A stretch of DNA of 63,100 nucleotides, taken from assembly GCF_028737205.1 (NCBI RefSeq), contig NZ_JAQZAL010000034.1, positions 1 through 63,100 on the forward strand. Reading direction: 5' to 3'. The notes under the pieces were generated by a model. That model worked only from the letters and a program-made list of their open reading frames with translations. It ran no database searches and was not told where the DNA came from. Below, in pieces: positions 21,210-28,848 of the stretch (position 1 is its first letter; every line of letters begins with the position of its first letter). This DNA comes from Actinomycetospora lutea. Its GTDB lineage: Bacteria; Actinomycetota; Actinomycetes; Mycobacteriales; Pseudonocardiaceae. Position numbers and translations under genes: made by a program.

Positions 21210-22640
21210 ATGGAGACGACGACCGGGACGGACACGCTGACGCGGCACTGGATCGACGGGGCCTGGCAGGAGGGGTCCGGGTCGATCGCCGTGGTGAACC
21301 CGGCGACGGAGCAGACGATCGCGGAGGTGCCCGCCGGCGGCACGGCCGAGGTCGACGCCGCGGTGCTGGCCGCGCGGCACGCGTTCCCGCGGTGGGCGGC
21401 GACGCCGCTGGCCGCCCGGGTCGCGATGGTCCTGGCGATCCGCGAGGGCATCAAGGCGCGCAGCGGTGAGATCGCGGCGTCGATCACCGCCGAGATGGGC
21501 TCGCCGACGAAGTTCGCCAACTCGGTCCAGGTCGGCATGCCGATGGCGACCTCGAAGGGCGTCGCCGGGCTCGCGGAGTCGTTCCCGTGGACCGAGGAGA
21601 TCGGCAACTCGCTGGTCGTCCGCGAGCCGGTCGGCGTGGTCGGCGCGGTGACGCCGTGGAACTACCCGCTGCACCAGGTGGTCGCCAAGGTGGCGCCGGC
21701 GCTGGTGGCGGGCTGCACGATCGTGCTCAAGCCCAGCGAGGTCGCCCCCCTGACCGCCGGCATCCTCGCCGAGATCACCCGCGAGGCCGGCCTGCCCGCC
21801 GGCGTCTTCAACGTCGTGCACGGCACGGGCCCCGGGGCCGGCGAGGCGCTGGCCGCGCACCCGGGCGTCGACATGGTGTCGTTCACCGGGTCGGTGCCCG
21901 CGGGCCGGCGGGTGCAGGAGGTCGCCGCCGGCACCGTCAAGCGCGTCGCGCTCGAGCTCGGCGGCAAGTCCGCCAACATCGTCCTCGACGACGCCGACCT
22001 CACCCAGGCCGTCAAGCTCGGCCTCGGCAACTGCTTCATCAACGGCGGGCAGACCTGCACCGCCTGGACCCGGCTGCTCGTGCCCCAGTCGCTGCACGAC
22101 CAGGTCGTGGAGATGGCCGTCGAGCAGGCCGCCAAGTACACGGTGGGCGACCCCACCGAGGAGTCGACCCGCATCGGGCCGATGTCCTCGGAGCGCCAGC
22201 GCGAGCGCGTCGAGGGCTACATCACCCAGGGCGTCTCGGAGGGCGCCGAGCTCGTCGTCGGCGGGCCCGGCCGTCCCGAGGGGCTCGACAGCGGCGCGTA
22301 CGTCCGCCCGACGATCTTTTCCGGCGTGCGCCCGGACGCCACGATCGCCCAGGAGGAGATCTTCGGCCCGGTGCTGTCGGTGATGCCCTACGGCGACGAG
22401 GACGAGGCCGTCGAGATCGCCAACGCCACCGTCTACGGGCTCGCCGGCGCGGTGTTCGCGGGGTCGCAGGAGCGCGGCCTCGAGGTCGCGAAGCGCATGC
22501 GCACCGGCCAGGTCGACGTCAACGGCGGCGCGTTCAACCCCCTCGCCCCCTTCGGCGGCTACAAGCAGTCGGGCACCGGGCGCGAGCTGGGCCGCTACGG
22601 GCTCGAGGAGTTCCTCGAGGTCAAGTCGATCCAGCTCTGA
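21210..22640 (+). CDS. NAD(P)-dependent aldehyde dehydrogenase
   Basis: This cytosolic enzyme (476 aa) oxidises aldehydes to carboxylates. It has the family marks: VTPWNYPLHQ with the catalytic Asn, FTGSVPAGRRVQE cofactor loop, LELGGKSANIVLDDAD with the general base Glu, and NGGQTCTAWTRLLVP with the nucleophilic Cys. ATG 21210 follows GGTGGGG. It is divergent from the PhyH-like gene, and its last 20 bases overlap the end of the opposing DUF488 gene. The precise aldehyde is unknown. Confidence 0.93.
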   Translation: METTTGTDTLTRHWIDGAWQEGSGSIAVVNPATEQTIAEVPAGGTAEVDAAVLAARHAFPRWAATPLAARVAMVLAIREGIKARSGEIAASITAEMGSPTKFANSVQVGMPMATSKGVAGLAESFPWTEEIGNSLVVREPVGVVGAVTPWNYPLHQVVAKVAPALVAGCTIVLKPSEVAPLTAGILAEITREAGLPAGVFNVVHGTGPGAGEALAAHPGVDMVSFTGSVPAGRRVQEVAAGTVKRVALELGGKSANIVLDDADLTQAVKLGLGNCFINGGQTCTAWTRLLVPQSLHDQVVEMAVEQAAKYTVGDPTEESTRIGPMSSERQRERVEGYITQGVSEGAELVVGGPGRPEGLDSGAYVRPTIFSGVRPDATIAQEEIFGPVLSVMPYGDEDEAVEIANATVYGLAGAVFAGSQERGLEVAKRMRTGQVDVNGGAFNPLAPFGGYKQSGTGRELGRYGLEEFLEVKSIQL

Positions 22641-22974
22641 GGACCTCCGCCAGGACACGGGCATGGCTGTGGTCGGTGTCCCTGGTCGCGGTCAGCAGCG
22701 TCAGCGGGCCCGTCGTGTCGCGCAGTATCGCGAGCGCCGACGCGGCGGGCTCGACCGCGAGCTCGGCGCGGTAGCGGCGGGCGAACTCGTCGTACTTCGC
22801 CGGGTCGTGGGCGAACCACCGGCGCAGCTCGGCGCTGGGCGCCACGTCGCGCAGCCACGCGTCGTGGTCGGCGTCGGCGGCGGCCAGCCCGCGCGGCCAG
22901 AGCCGGTCGACGAGCACCCGCGTCCCGTCGTCCTCGGCCCGCTCGTCGCGCACCCGCTTCACCTGCACCCTCAT
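22621..22974 (-). CDS. DUF488 family protein
   Basis: This 117-residue protein belongs to DUF488 (YeaO-like), a family of small proteins of unknown biochemistry. The landmarks are VKRVRDER, RVLVDRLWPRGL, DAWLRDVAPS, WFAHDPAKYDEFARRYRAEL and LTLLTATRDTDHSHARVL, which cover the whole family length. ATG 22974 was chosen for the normal N-terminus MRVQVKRV. Its 3' end overlaps the aldehyde dehydrogenase gene by 20 nt. Only 8 nt separate its start from the next, divergent start, so at least one must be leaderless or begin further in. Confidence 0.85.
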   Translation of the reverse strand: MRVQVKRVRDERAEDDGTRVLVDRLWPRGLAAADADHDAWLRDVAPSAELRRWFAHDPAKYDEFARRYRAELAVEPAASALAILRDTTGPLTLLTATRDTDHSHARVLAEVLRAGST

Positions 22975-22982
22975 CGTCGGGG

Positions 22983-24098
22983 ATGGTGCCGGACGTGACG
23001 ACCGAACGGGGCGGCGGGCCGCGCGCACCCGCCGGCGTCGCGGCGCTCGCCGACGCGACCCCGGCCGAGCGCGACCGGCTGGTCGACGGGGTGCGCGCCG
23101 CCGCGATCGTGGTCGTGATCCTGTGGCACTGGGTCGGGTCGCTGACCCACCGCGGCCCGGACGGCGTCGTCGTCATGCCGAACCCGGTCGACGCCGTGCC
23201 ACTCGGGTGGGCGGCGACGTGGGTGCTGCAGGTGATGCCGGCCTTCTTCGTCGTCGGCGGCTTCGCGCACCTGGCCGGCTGGGACGCCGCCGGTCGCCGC
23301 GCCGGTCCGTTCTACCGGCGGCGGGCGCGGCGCCTGCTCGCACCGGTGGCGGTGTGGGTCGTCCTGTGGGCGGCGGTCGAGCTGGTCGCGACGCTCGCCG
23401 GGTCGGCGACGCCGCTGGTGGCGTGGTTCCCGGGGGTCCTGACGCCGCTGTGGTTCCTCGGGGTCTACGCGCTGGTCACCGCCCTCGTGCCGGTGACGGC
23501 GACGTGGCACCGGCGCGCCCCGGCGGGGACCCTCGGCGCGCTGCTGCTCGCGATGGTGGTGGCCGAGACGCTGCGCTCCGTCGTCGCGCTGCCCGTCCTC
23601 GGTGCCGTGTCGTCGGGGCTGGTCTGGCTGCTCGTCCACCAGCTCGGCTACCTCTGGCGCGACCACGGCCGGGTCCCGCCCGGTGTGGCGCTGGCGGTCG
23701 CCGGTGGGGGGCTCGGGTCGCTCGTGGTGGTGACGGGCGTGCTCGGCTACCCGCGGTCGATGGTGGGCGCGAACCTGTGGCCGACGACGCCGGCGATCGT
23801 CGCGCTGGCCGTCCTGCAGCTCGGCCTCGTGGCGCTCCTCGCCCCGGCGGCGGACCGCCTGCTGCGCCGGCGCCGACCCTGGCGGTGCGTCGTGGCGGTC
23901 AACGCGACGGCGATGACGCTGTTCGTGTGGCACATGACGGCGTTCGCCGCGGTGTTCCTCGTGGTGGAGCGCCTCGGCGCCGCGCCGGGCGGGGTGCCGG
24001 ACGCCGGCTGGGTGCTGGCCCGCCCGTTCTGGCTGCTGGCTCCGGCGCTGGTGCTCGTCGGGCTCGTCGCCGTGTTCCGACGGGCCGAGCTGCGGTAG
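22983..24098 (+). CDS. Membrane acyltransferase 3 family protein
   Basis: This polytopic membrane protein (371 aa) has about ten predicted spans and is related to the OafA/acyltransferase 3 family that O-acylates cell-envelope sugars or other carbohydrates. The first span carries a His (RAAAIVVVILWHWVGS) at the position of the family's conserved His; FFVVGGFAHLAG and YRRRARRLLAPVAVW match the following family blocks. ATG 22983 and GTG 22995 are both possible starts. The substrate is unknown. It stands alone, between a divergent DUF488 gene and the converging toxin cassette. Confidence 0.75.
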   Translation: MVPDVTTERGGGPRAPAGVAALADATPAERDRLVDGVRAAAIVVVILWHWVGSLTHRGPDGVVVMPNPVDAVPLGWAATWVLQVMPAFFVVGGFAHLAGWDAAGRRAGPFYRRRARRLLAPVAVWVVLWAAVELVATLAGSATPLVAWFPGVLTPLWFLGVYALVTALVPVTATWHRRAPAGTLGALLLAMVVAETLRSVVALPVLGAVSSGLVWLLVHQLGYLWRDHGRVPPGVALAVAGGGLGSLVVVTGVLGYPRSMVGANLWPTTPAIVALAVLQLGLVALLAPAADRLLRRRRPWRCVVAVNATAMTLFVWHMTAFAAVFLVVERLGAAPGGVPDAGWVLARPFWLLAPALVLVGLVAVFRRAELR

Positions 24099-24101
24099 GG
24101 G

Positions 24102-24785
24102 TCAGGGCACCGCGCGCCACAGGACCTGCTGCAGGTCGTCCAACCAGCGCCGGTACGACTGACCCGACGACGGCGGGTGGTACTCCAGGCCGAGGGACTC
24201 GGCGGCGGCCCGCGTGGCGTCCTCGGTGGGGAAGCGCTCGAGCAGCTGCTGCGCCTGGCCCGCCGCCGCCCACACGTCGTCGCGCGGCCACTGCTGCGCG
24301 AACGCGGCGAGCCCGCCCTCGACCGACCCGTGGTCGTCGCCCACGTCCTGGTGCAGGTAGCCGGTGAACACCCCCGCGAGCGCCTGCCACTCCGGTGCCG
24401 TCGGGTCGGCGCCGTCGACCCGACGCCAGGGCACCGGGTAGGCGGTGTGCACGTGGAAGCCCTCGGACATGGTCGGGTCCCGACGCAGCACGACGAGCGA
24501 GGCCGTGACCTCGACGATGTCGGCGGCGGTCTCCGCCCACTTGGGCACGTGGCGCCCCGTGACGGTGCCGTGGTCCCACGTCACGCCGAGCGTCGGGCGC
24601 GCGGTGGCGAGCCACGCCCGGATGACGGCGTCGTTGCCGGCCAGATTGTCGGCGACGCACCGCTCGGCCACCTCGCGGTCGGTGAAGCTCGACGACTCGA
24701 TCGACCGCCCGGACGCCGCGACGTCCTGCCTCCCGGGCTGCCAGCCCCAGGCGATGCCGTCGAGGTCGATGCGGGGGTTGGTCAC
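24102..24785 (-). CDS. Hybrid protein: RNase A-fold toxin-like half fused to CdiI-type immunity half
   Basis: This 227-residue protein looks like a toxin domain and its antidote in one chain. Residues about 30-119 match the neighbouring toxin's C-terminal domain: SSSFTDREVAERCV against STYTDRPTAEQRI, AVIRAWLA against AAIEQWLQ, and LVVLRRDPTMSEGFHVHTAYP against IVLLRDTSMPDGYRILTSYP, keeping Thr114-x-Tyr116. The toxin strand with GGHT and its presumed catalytic His is missing. Residues about 132-224 match the free immunity protein next door (YLHQDV, a long helix, LGLEYHPP, WLDDLQQVL). GTG 24785 overlaps the immunity stop as GTGA. It may be an inactive decoy, a broad immunity factor or a relic. 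Confidence 0.7.
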   Translation of the reverse strand: MTNPRIDLDGIAWGWQPGRQDVAASGRSIESSSFTDREVAERCVADNLAGNDAVIRAWLATARPTLGVTWDHGTVTGRHVPKWAETAADIVEVTASLVVLRRDPTMSEGFHVHTAYPVPWRRVDGADPTAPEWQALAGVFTGYLHQDVGDDHGSVEGGLAAFAQQWPRDDVWAAAGQAQQLLERFPTEDATRAAAESLGLEYHPPSSGQSYRRWLDDLQQVLWRAVP

Positions 24786-25156
24786 GACTCGGGTCCTTCG
24801 ATGGACGGGCGCGGACGACCGCGACGCTCGTTGAGCCGGGTCGGGCGCTGTGGGTTTCGGAGGACCCGTTCGAGCTCGGCGAGCCAGTCACGGATGCTCC
24901 ACCCCGCGGCCTCGGGATGGTAGTCACGCCCGAGGGGCTCCAGGGCACGCAGCGTGTCGGCATCGTCCGTCGTGCCGTCCAGGACTCTGCGTACCTCGTC
25001 CGCGGCGCTGAGGCGCTGCGCCTTCGAGGCGTCGCCGCAGAAGGCGAGCACGGTGTCCTCCGGCGGGCCCCAGATGTCCTCGAAGTCCTGGTTGAAGTAG
25101 GCCACCAGCAGAGTGCGCAGCTCAACCCACTCAGCAGCTTCTCTATCGATCTTCAC
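24782..25156 (-). CDS. Immunity protein, CdiI-like
   Basis: This 124-residue cytosolic protein is the predicted antidote to the RNase toxin directly upstream. It shows the CdiI-like pattern ELRTLLVAYFNQDFEDIWG, a Glu/Asp-rich helical middle, ALEPLGRDYHPEAAGWSIRD and WLAELERVL, a family repeatedly found beside RNase A-type contact-dependent toxins (CdiI_2, from memory). The acidic surface would suit binding a basic nuclease. GTG 25156 has GAGGAG 5-6 nt upstream and starts 12 nt after the toxin stop. A Pro/Arg-rich tail of about 20 residues is extra. Confidence 0.75.
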   Translation of the reverse strand: MKIDREAAEWVELRTLLVAYFNQDFEDIWGPPEDTVLAFCGDASKAQRLSAADEVRRVLDGTTDDADTLRALEPLGRDYHPEAAGWSIRDWLAELERVLRNPQRPTRLNERRGRPRPSIEGPES

Positions 25157-25167
25157 AAGGCTCCTCA

Positions 25168-26436
25168 CTAGGGGCGCGGGTAGGAGGTCAGGATGCGATA
25201 GCCGTCGGGCATCGACGTATCGCGAAGCAACACGATGCGTGATGTCGTGGCGTCGGTGATGTCGTGCAGACCGGTGGCGGTGACGGGTGAGAAGCGACCA
25301 ATGACCTCTCCATGCGCGTACTCGAACTCCTTCGGCAAGGTCGGCGGTGGAGTCGATTGCAGCCACTGCTCGATCGCGGCCCGATTGGCGACAGCGTTCT
25401 CGTGGATCCGCTGCTCAGCTGTCGGCCTGTCCGTGTAGGTCGAGGCCTCGATCGGGTCGTGTGCCCGTGCCTGGCGGTCCAGCAGTTCTTGATCTGTGGC
25501 TCCGACGTGGGCCTTGCGCGGGGAGAGCGTGTGGCCGCCCGCCGCCTGGTGGCTCGCGAGCCCTCCGTTCGGGGCGATGGGTGTGTGGTCGCTCGGACTT
25601 GGATCGGGCGCCAGGTCGCCGAGGCGTCCGAGTTTCGTGAGCCCCTTGCCGCCCAGGGCGGCGGCGATGACGCCGGGGCTGCGGCCGATGGCCTCGTCCA
25701 GGCCGCCGGTCCGGTACGAGTCGACGACCGGCGCGACGGTGCCCTGGACGATCGTCCCGACGGCGCCGAGCGGGTCGGTCACGGCAGCTTGGGTGGTCTC
25801 CCAGGTCCTCGCCCAGGTGGCCCCGACGTCGTCGCCGAAGACGTTGACGTGGTCGACGACCCCGCCGACGGTGTCGGTGACCTCGTCGACCACGTCCCCG
25901 CCGGCCTTGACCAGCCCGTCCCACGCGTTGCCGTCGGGCGGGCGCGCCGGGGCCGCGAGGAGGCCCGCCAGGCCCGCGCCGGCCGCGTCCAGGGCGCGCG
26001 CCGCGACCTCCGCCGCGCCCCGCGCACGGTCCTCCGCGGACAGCATGATCGCGGTGCCGTCCTGGACCGCGAGGCGCCCGGACTCGCGGGCGGCGTCGGC
26101 CGGGGCGCCCGAGCCGACACCGACCAGCAGCGCCCGGCCCTGCACCGCCATCCGCTCGCCCTCGAGCCAGTCCTGCTGCGCCCGGCGGAGCTCGGCCGCG
26201 AACACCCGCAGCGGCTCGGCGGCGGCGCGCACGGCGTCGGCGGCGGTGCGGGCGCCCGTGGCGGCGGTCCCGACGGTCGTCGCCGCGAGCACCGCGGCGC
26301 TCCCGGACCACGCCACGGTCGCGCTGCGCCCGTGAGCGTCCACCGCTCCGCCGACCGCAACGAGGTCCTGCGCGGACCGGGCGAGGGCGTCCGCGGCGGC
26401 CTCGACCGCGGCCGGGTCGCCGGGGAGGCCGGGCAT
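25168..26436 (-). CDS. Type VII-secreted polymorphic toxin with C-terminal RNase A-like domain
   Basis: This 422-residue protein is a predicted secreted tRNA- or RNA-cleaving toxin. Residues 1 to about 160 are Ala-rich helices with W43-S-G45, resembling the WXG-type helical hairpins used for type VII export. A linker follows (about 165-290). Residues about 292-422 form the toxin domain: GGHTLSPRKAHVG with H302 and H310, STYTDR, a helix, and RIVLLRDTSMPDGYRILTSYP ending with T417-x-Y419. In the CdiA RNase A-like toxins the catalytic set is His, Arg, Thr and Tyr (from memory). ATG 26436 overlaps the EspC-like stop as TGATG. Confidence 0.78.
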   Translation of the reverse strand: MPGLPGDPAAVEAAADALARSAQDLVAVGGAVDAHGRSATVAWSGSAAVLAATTVGTAATGARTAADAVRAAAEPLRVFAAELRRAQQDWLEGERMAVQGRALLVGVGSGAPADAARESGRLAVQDGTAIMLSAEDRARGAAEVAARALDAAGAGLAGLLAAPARPPDGNAWDGLVKAGGDVVDEVTDTVGGVVDHVNVFGDDVGATWARTWETTQAAVTDPLGAVGTIVQGTVAPVVDSYRTGGLDEAIGRSPGVIAAALGGKGLTKLGRLGDLAPDPSPSDHTPIAPNGGLASHQAAGGHTLSPRKAHVGATDQELLDRQARAHDPIEASTYTDRPTAEQRIHENAVANRAAIEQWLQSTPPPTLPKEFEYAHGEVIGRFSPVTATGLHDITDATTSRIVLLRDTSMPDGYRILTSYPRP

Positions 26437-26792
26437 CAGCGCCCGCCCAGCCCGGGCAGCAGGACGGGTGGTGCTCCCGGAGCCGCCGGTCCGCCCAGCC
26501 CGCCCGCGACGCCCTCGTCGCCGGTGCGGTACGTGGCCGCCGAGGCCTCGAGCGACGCGGCCGCGTCGGTGATCCGCGTCGACACGGTGCCACCCGCGCC
26601 GTCGAGCGCCTGGCCGAGCCGGGACGCTGCCGTCGCCAGCGGTTCGGTGCCGCAGGCCCCGGACGCCGAGGCGATGGCCGCCGAGGCCGCGCGGCATGCC
26701 GCCACGAGCTCGCCGGCGTCCCCGCGCAGTGCCGCCGCGCCCGCCCGCAGCTCCTCGGGGCGGACGTCGAACCCCTCGCCCGGTGCGGTCAC
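26436..26792 (-). CDS. EspC/WXG100-like type VII secretion partner
   Basis: This 118-residue helical protein is the likely secretion partner or chaperone of the toxin. The start (GFDVRPEELRAGAAALRGDA) is typical of EspC/DUF2580-type ESX substrates, and Y88-R-T-G-D92 matches the YxxxD/E export signal. A Gly/Pro tail follows. It has two Cys (C33, C47). GTG 26792 follows a GGGGG run. The gene overlaps the toxin start by one base, so the two are made in equal amounts. No ESX machinery is in the window; export would depend on a system elsewhere in the genome. Confidence 0.7.
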   Translation of the reverse strand: MTAPGEGFDVRPEELRAGAAALRGDAGELVAACRAASAAIASASGACGTEPLATAASRLGQALDGAGGTVSTRITDAAASLEASAATYRTGDEGVAGGLGGPAAPGAPPVLLPGLGGR

Positions 26793-26899
26793 GCGGCCCC
26801 CGTCCGATCGCTCCTCGGATCGGATGCTGGCAGGGATGCGGGTGGCGCCGAGGGCGTTTCGCGGAAGTCGGGGATCCGGGTGCGGGCTGCTCGCCGCAT

Positions 26900-26967
26900 C
26901 GATCTCTCGAGGGTGTCACCGGTGCACTCGCCGCACCGGCGACACCAGCGGCACTCTCGAGAGATCG
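26900..26967. repeat. Long nested inverted repeat after the S9 peptidase gene
   Basis: The outer arms CGATCTCTCGAG (26900-26911) and CTCGAGAGATCG (26956-26967) are a perfect 12-bp pair. Inside, GGTGTC/GACACC and CCGGTG/CACCGG continue the stem, giving a 68-nt near-continuous hairpin. It lies 10 nt after the S9 gene on the minus strand and upstream of the toxin operon. A terminator is the simplest reading; an operator for the toxin operon is possible. Confidence 0.6.
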
Positions 26968-26977
26968 TCCTGGCGAG

Positions 26978-28843
26978 CTACCCCGCGTCCGCGCGCACGT
27001 CGAGCCCGAAGTGTTCGACGAGCCAGTCGACGCACTCGTGGATGAAGCGCACGCGGTTCTCGGTGCGCTGGATCTCGTGGCCCTCGTCGTCGAAGAGCAG
27101 GTAGCGCACGGGCACGCCGGCGGCCTTGGCGCCGTGGACGGCGAGCTCGGCCTCGTGGACGGGCACGTTGGTGTCCCACCTGCCGTGCACGACGAGCAGG
27201 GGCGCGCGCAGGTGCTCCATGCGGTGCACGGGAGAGAGCTCGCGCAGCAGGTTGCGGTCGTGGATCGGGTGGCCGTACTCGCCGACCGCGGCGTCGGCGA
27301 TCCACGGCTCGGTGCGGGCGAAGAACGTCTCGAAGTCGGCCATGCCGCACACGTCGATGCCGACGGCGAAGAGCTCGGGGTGGTTCACGAGGGCGGCGAG
27401 GGTCAGGTAGCCGCCGTACGACCGGCCCATCACCGCGACGCGGTCCGGGTCGGCGACGCCGGACTCGACGAGGTGCTCGACGCACGTCGCCACGTCGCGG
27501 ATCGCCGCGAAGCGCCCGGCGCCGTTGTCGGCGTTGACGAACGAGCGCCCGAAGCCCGACGAGCCGCGCACGTTGGCGGCGTAGACGGCGACGCCGCGCG
27601 CGAGCAGGTGCTGGTAGAGCGGCGTGAACACCGGGCGCTCCTGCGCCTCGGGCCCGCCGTGCAGGTAGATCACGGTGGGGAAGGGGCCCGCCTGCCCGCG
27701 CGGCCGGTAGAGCCAGCCGGGCAGGCGCAGGCCGTCGGGGGTACTGACGACCTCGAGCGTCGGGTGCACGAGCTGGCCCGCCGCCCAGCGCGGCTCCTCC
27801 TGCGGGCAGATCAGGGCCGTCGTGTCCGACGACAGCTCGTGGCACCACACGGCGGCCGGGACCTCGGGCGACTGGATGCCCATGACCAGCGAGTCGCCGT
27901 CGTGGCTGAAGATCGCGCTGACGACGACGTCGCCGGGCGGGGCGTACGACGAGCACTTGCCCGAGCCGAGGTCGAGCAGGTCGACCTCGCTGCGCCCCTC
28001 CACGTTCCACACGAGCGCGGCGAGCCCGGCGTCCTCGGTGAGCGCGAACCGCTCGAGCTCAGCGTCGGTGCGCTCGGCGAGCACCTCCGGGGTCATGGGG
28101 CTCGCGTCGGTGGCGACGTCGACGGCCACGAGCGCGGCCCGTTCGCGGCCGCCGTCGGTGAGCAGCAGCATCTTCGTGCCGTCGGGGGTGAAGCGGCCGG
28201 CGACGACGCTGGAGTCGCGGGTGATCGCGACGGGGTGCTCGACGGCGCCGGGCGGGCCGCCGGGGCCGCGCTGAACGTCGATCTCGTGCCAGCCCTCGGT
28301 GCCGTCGAGGTCGACGATGCCGACGTGGCGGGACCCGCGGCGGCCGCGGCGCAGCAGCACGCGGCGCCGGTCGCGGCTCACGTCGAGGATCTGCAGGGCG
28401 TGCCCGGAGCCCAGGCGCTGGCGCTGCCCGCTGTCGGCGTCGACCAGCCACGCCGTCGTCGTCTCGGTGTCCGACTCGGTGATCGCGAGGACCGAGCCGG
28501 TGTGCGTGAAGCGGTCGAGGGTGACCGCGCCCCGGTCGTCGTCGCCGACCCCCCGGACGGGCCGCAGGTCGGTGCCGTCGGGGCGCACGATCGCGACCTG
28601 GGTGCGCTCGCCGCCGTCGGGGGCGGTCTCGACCGCGAGCCAGGCGCCGTCGGGGGACCAGCGGACGGTCGAGACGAGGTCGTCACCCGTGTCGAGCGAC
28701 CACTCCTCGCCGGTGGCGCGGCGGTGCATGCGGACCTGCGGCCGGCCGTCCCCGTCCCAGACGAACGCGATCGTCGTCCCGTCCGGGGAGGGGCTCGGCG
28801 ACCAGCAACGCGTCGCGCTGATCCACTCGTCCACGGCCCGCAC
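26978..28843 (-). CDS. S9 family prolyl oligopeptidase-type peptidase
   Basis: This 621-residue cytosolic serine peptidase has an N-terminal beta-propeller with WD-like repeats (PSPDGTTIAFVWDGD, WSPDGAWLAVET, FSHDGDSLVMG) and a C-terminal alpha/beta hydrolase domain with YLHGGPE, nucleophile GRSYGGYLTL, Asp near GRWDTNVP and His in DDEGHEI. The family cleaves short peptides. It starts 5 nt after the amidotransferase gene, so the product made by the upstream ligase and amidase genes may be its substrate, as with the peptidase gene of the N-acetylglutaminylglutamine amide system. GTG 28843 was preferred; GTG 28834 is in the same frame. Confidence 0.88.
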   Translation of the reverse strand: MRAVDEWISATRCWSPSPSPDGTTIAFVWDGDGRPQVRMHRRATGEEWSLDTGDDLVSTVRWSPDGAWLAVETAPDGGERTQVAIVRPDGTDLRPVRGVGDDDRGAVTLDRFTHTGSVLAITESDTETTTAWLVDADSGQRQRLGSGHALQILDVSRDRRRVLLRRGRRGSRHVGIVDLDGTEGWHEIDVQRGPGGPPGAVEHPVAITRDSSVVAGRFTPDGTKMLLLTDGGRERAALVAVDVATDASPMTPEVLAERTDAELERFALTEDAGLAALVWNVEGRSEVDLLDLGSGKCSSYAPPGDVVVSAIFSHDGDSLVMGIQSPEVPAAVWCHELSSDTTALICPQEEPRWAAGQLVHPTLEVVSTPDGLRLPGWLYRPRGQAGPFPTVIYLHGGPEAQERPVFTPLYQHLLARGVAVYAANVRGSSGFGRSFVNADNGAGRFAAIRDVATCVEHLVESGVADPDRVAVMGRSYGGYLTLAALVNHPELFAVGIDVCGMADFETFFARTEPWIADAAVGEYGHPIHDRNLLRELSPVHRMEHLRAPLLVVHGRWDTNVPVHEAELAVHGAKAAGVPVRYLLFDDEGHEIQRTENRVRFIHECVDWLVEHFGLDVRADAG

Positions 28844-28848
28844 GCTAC

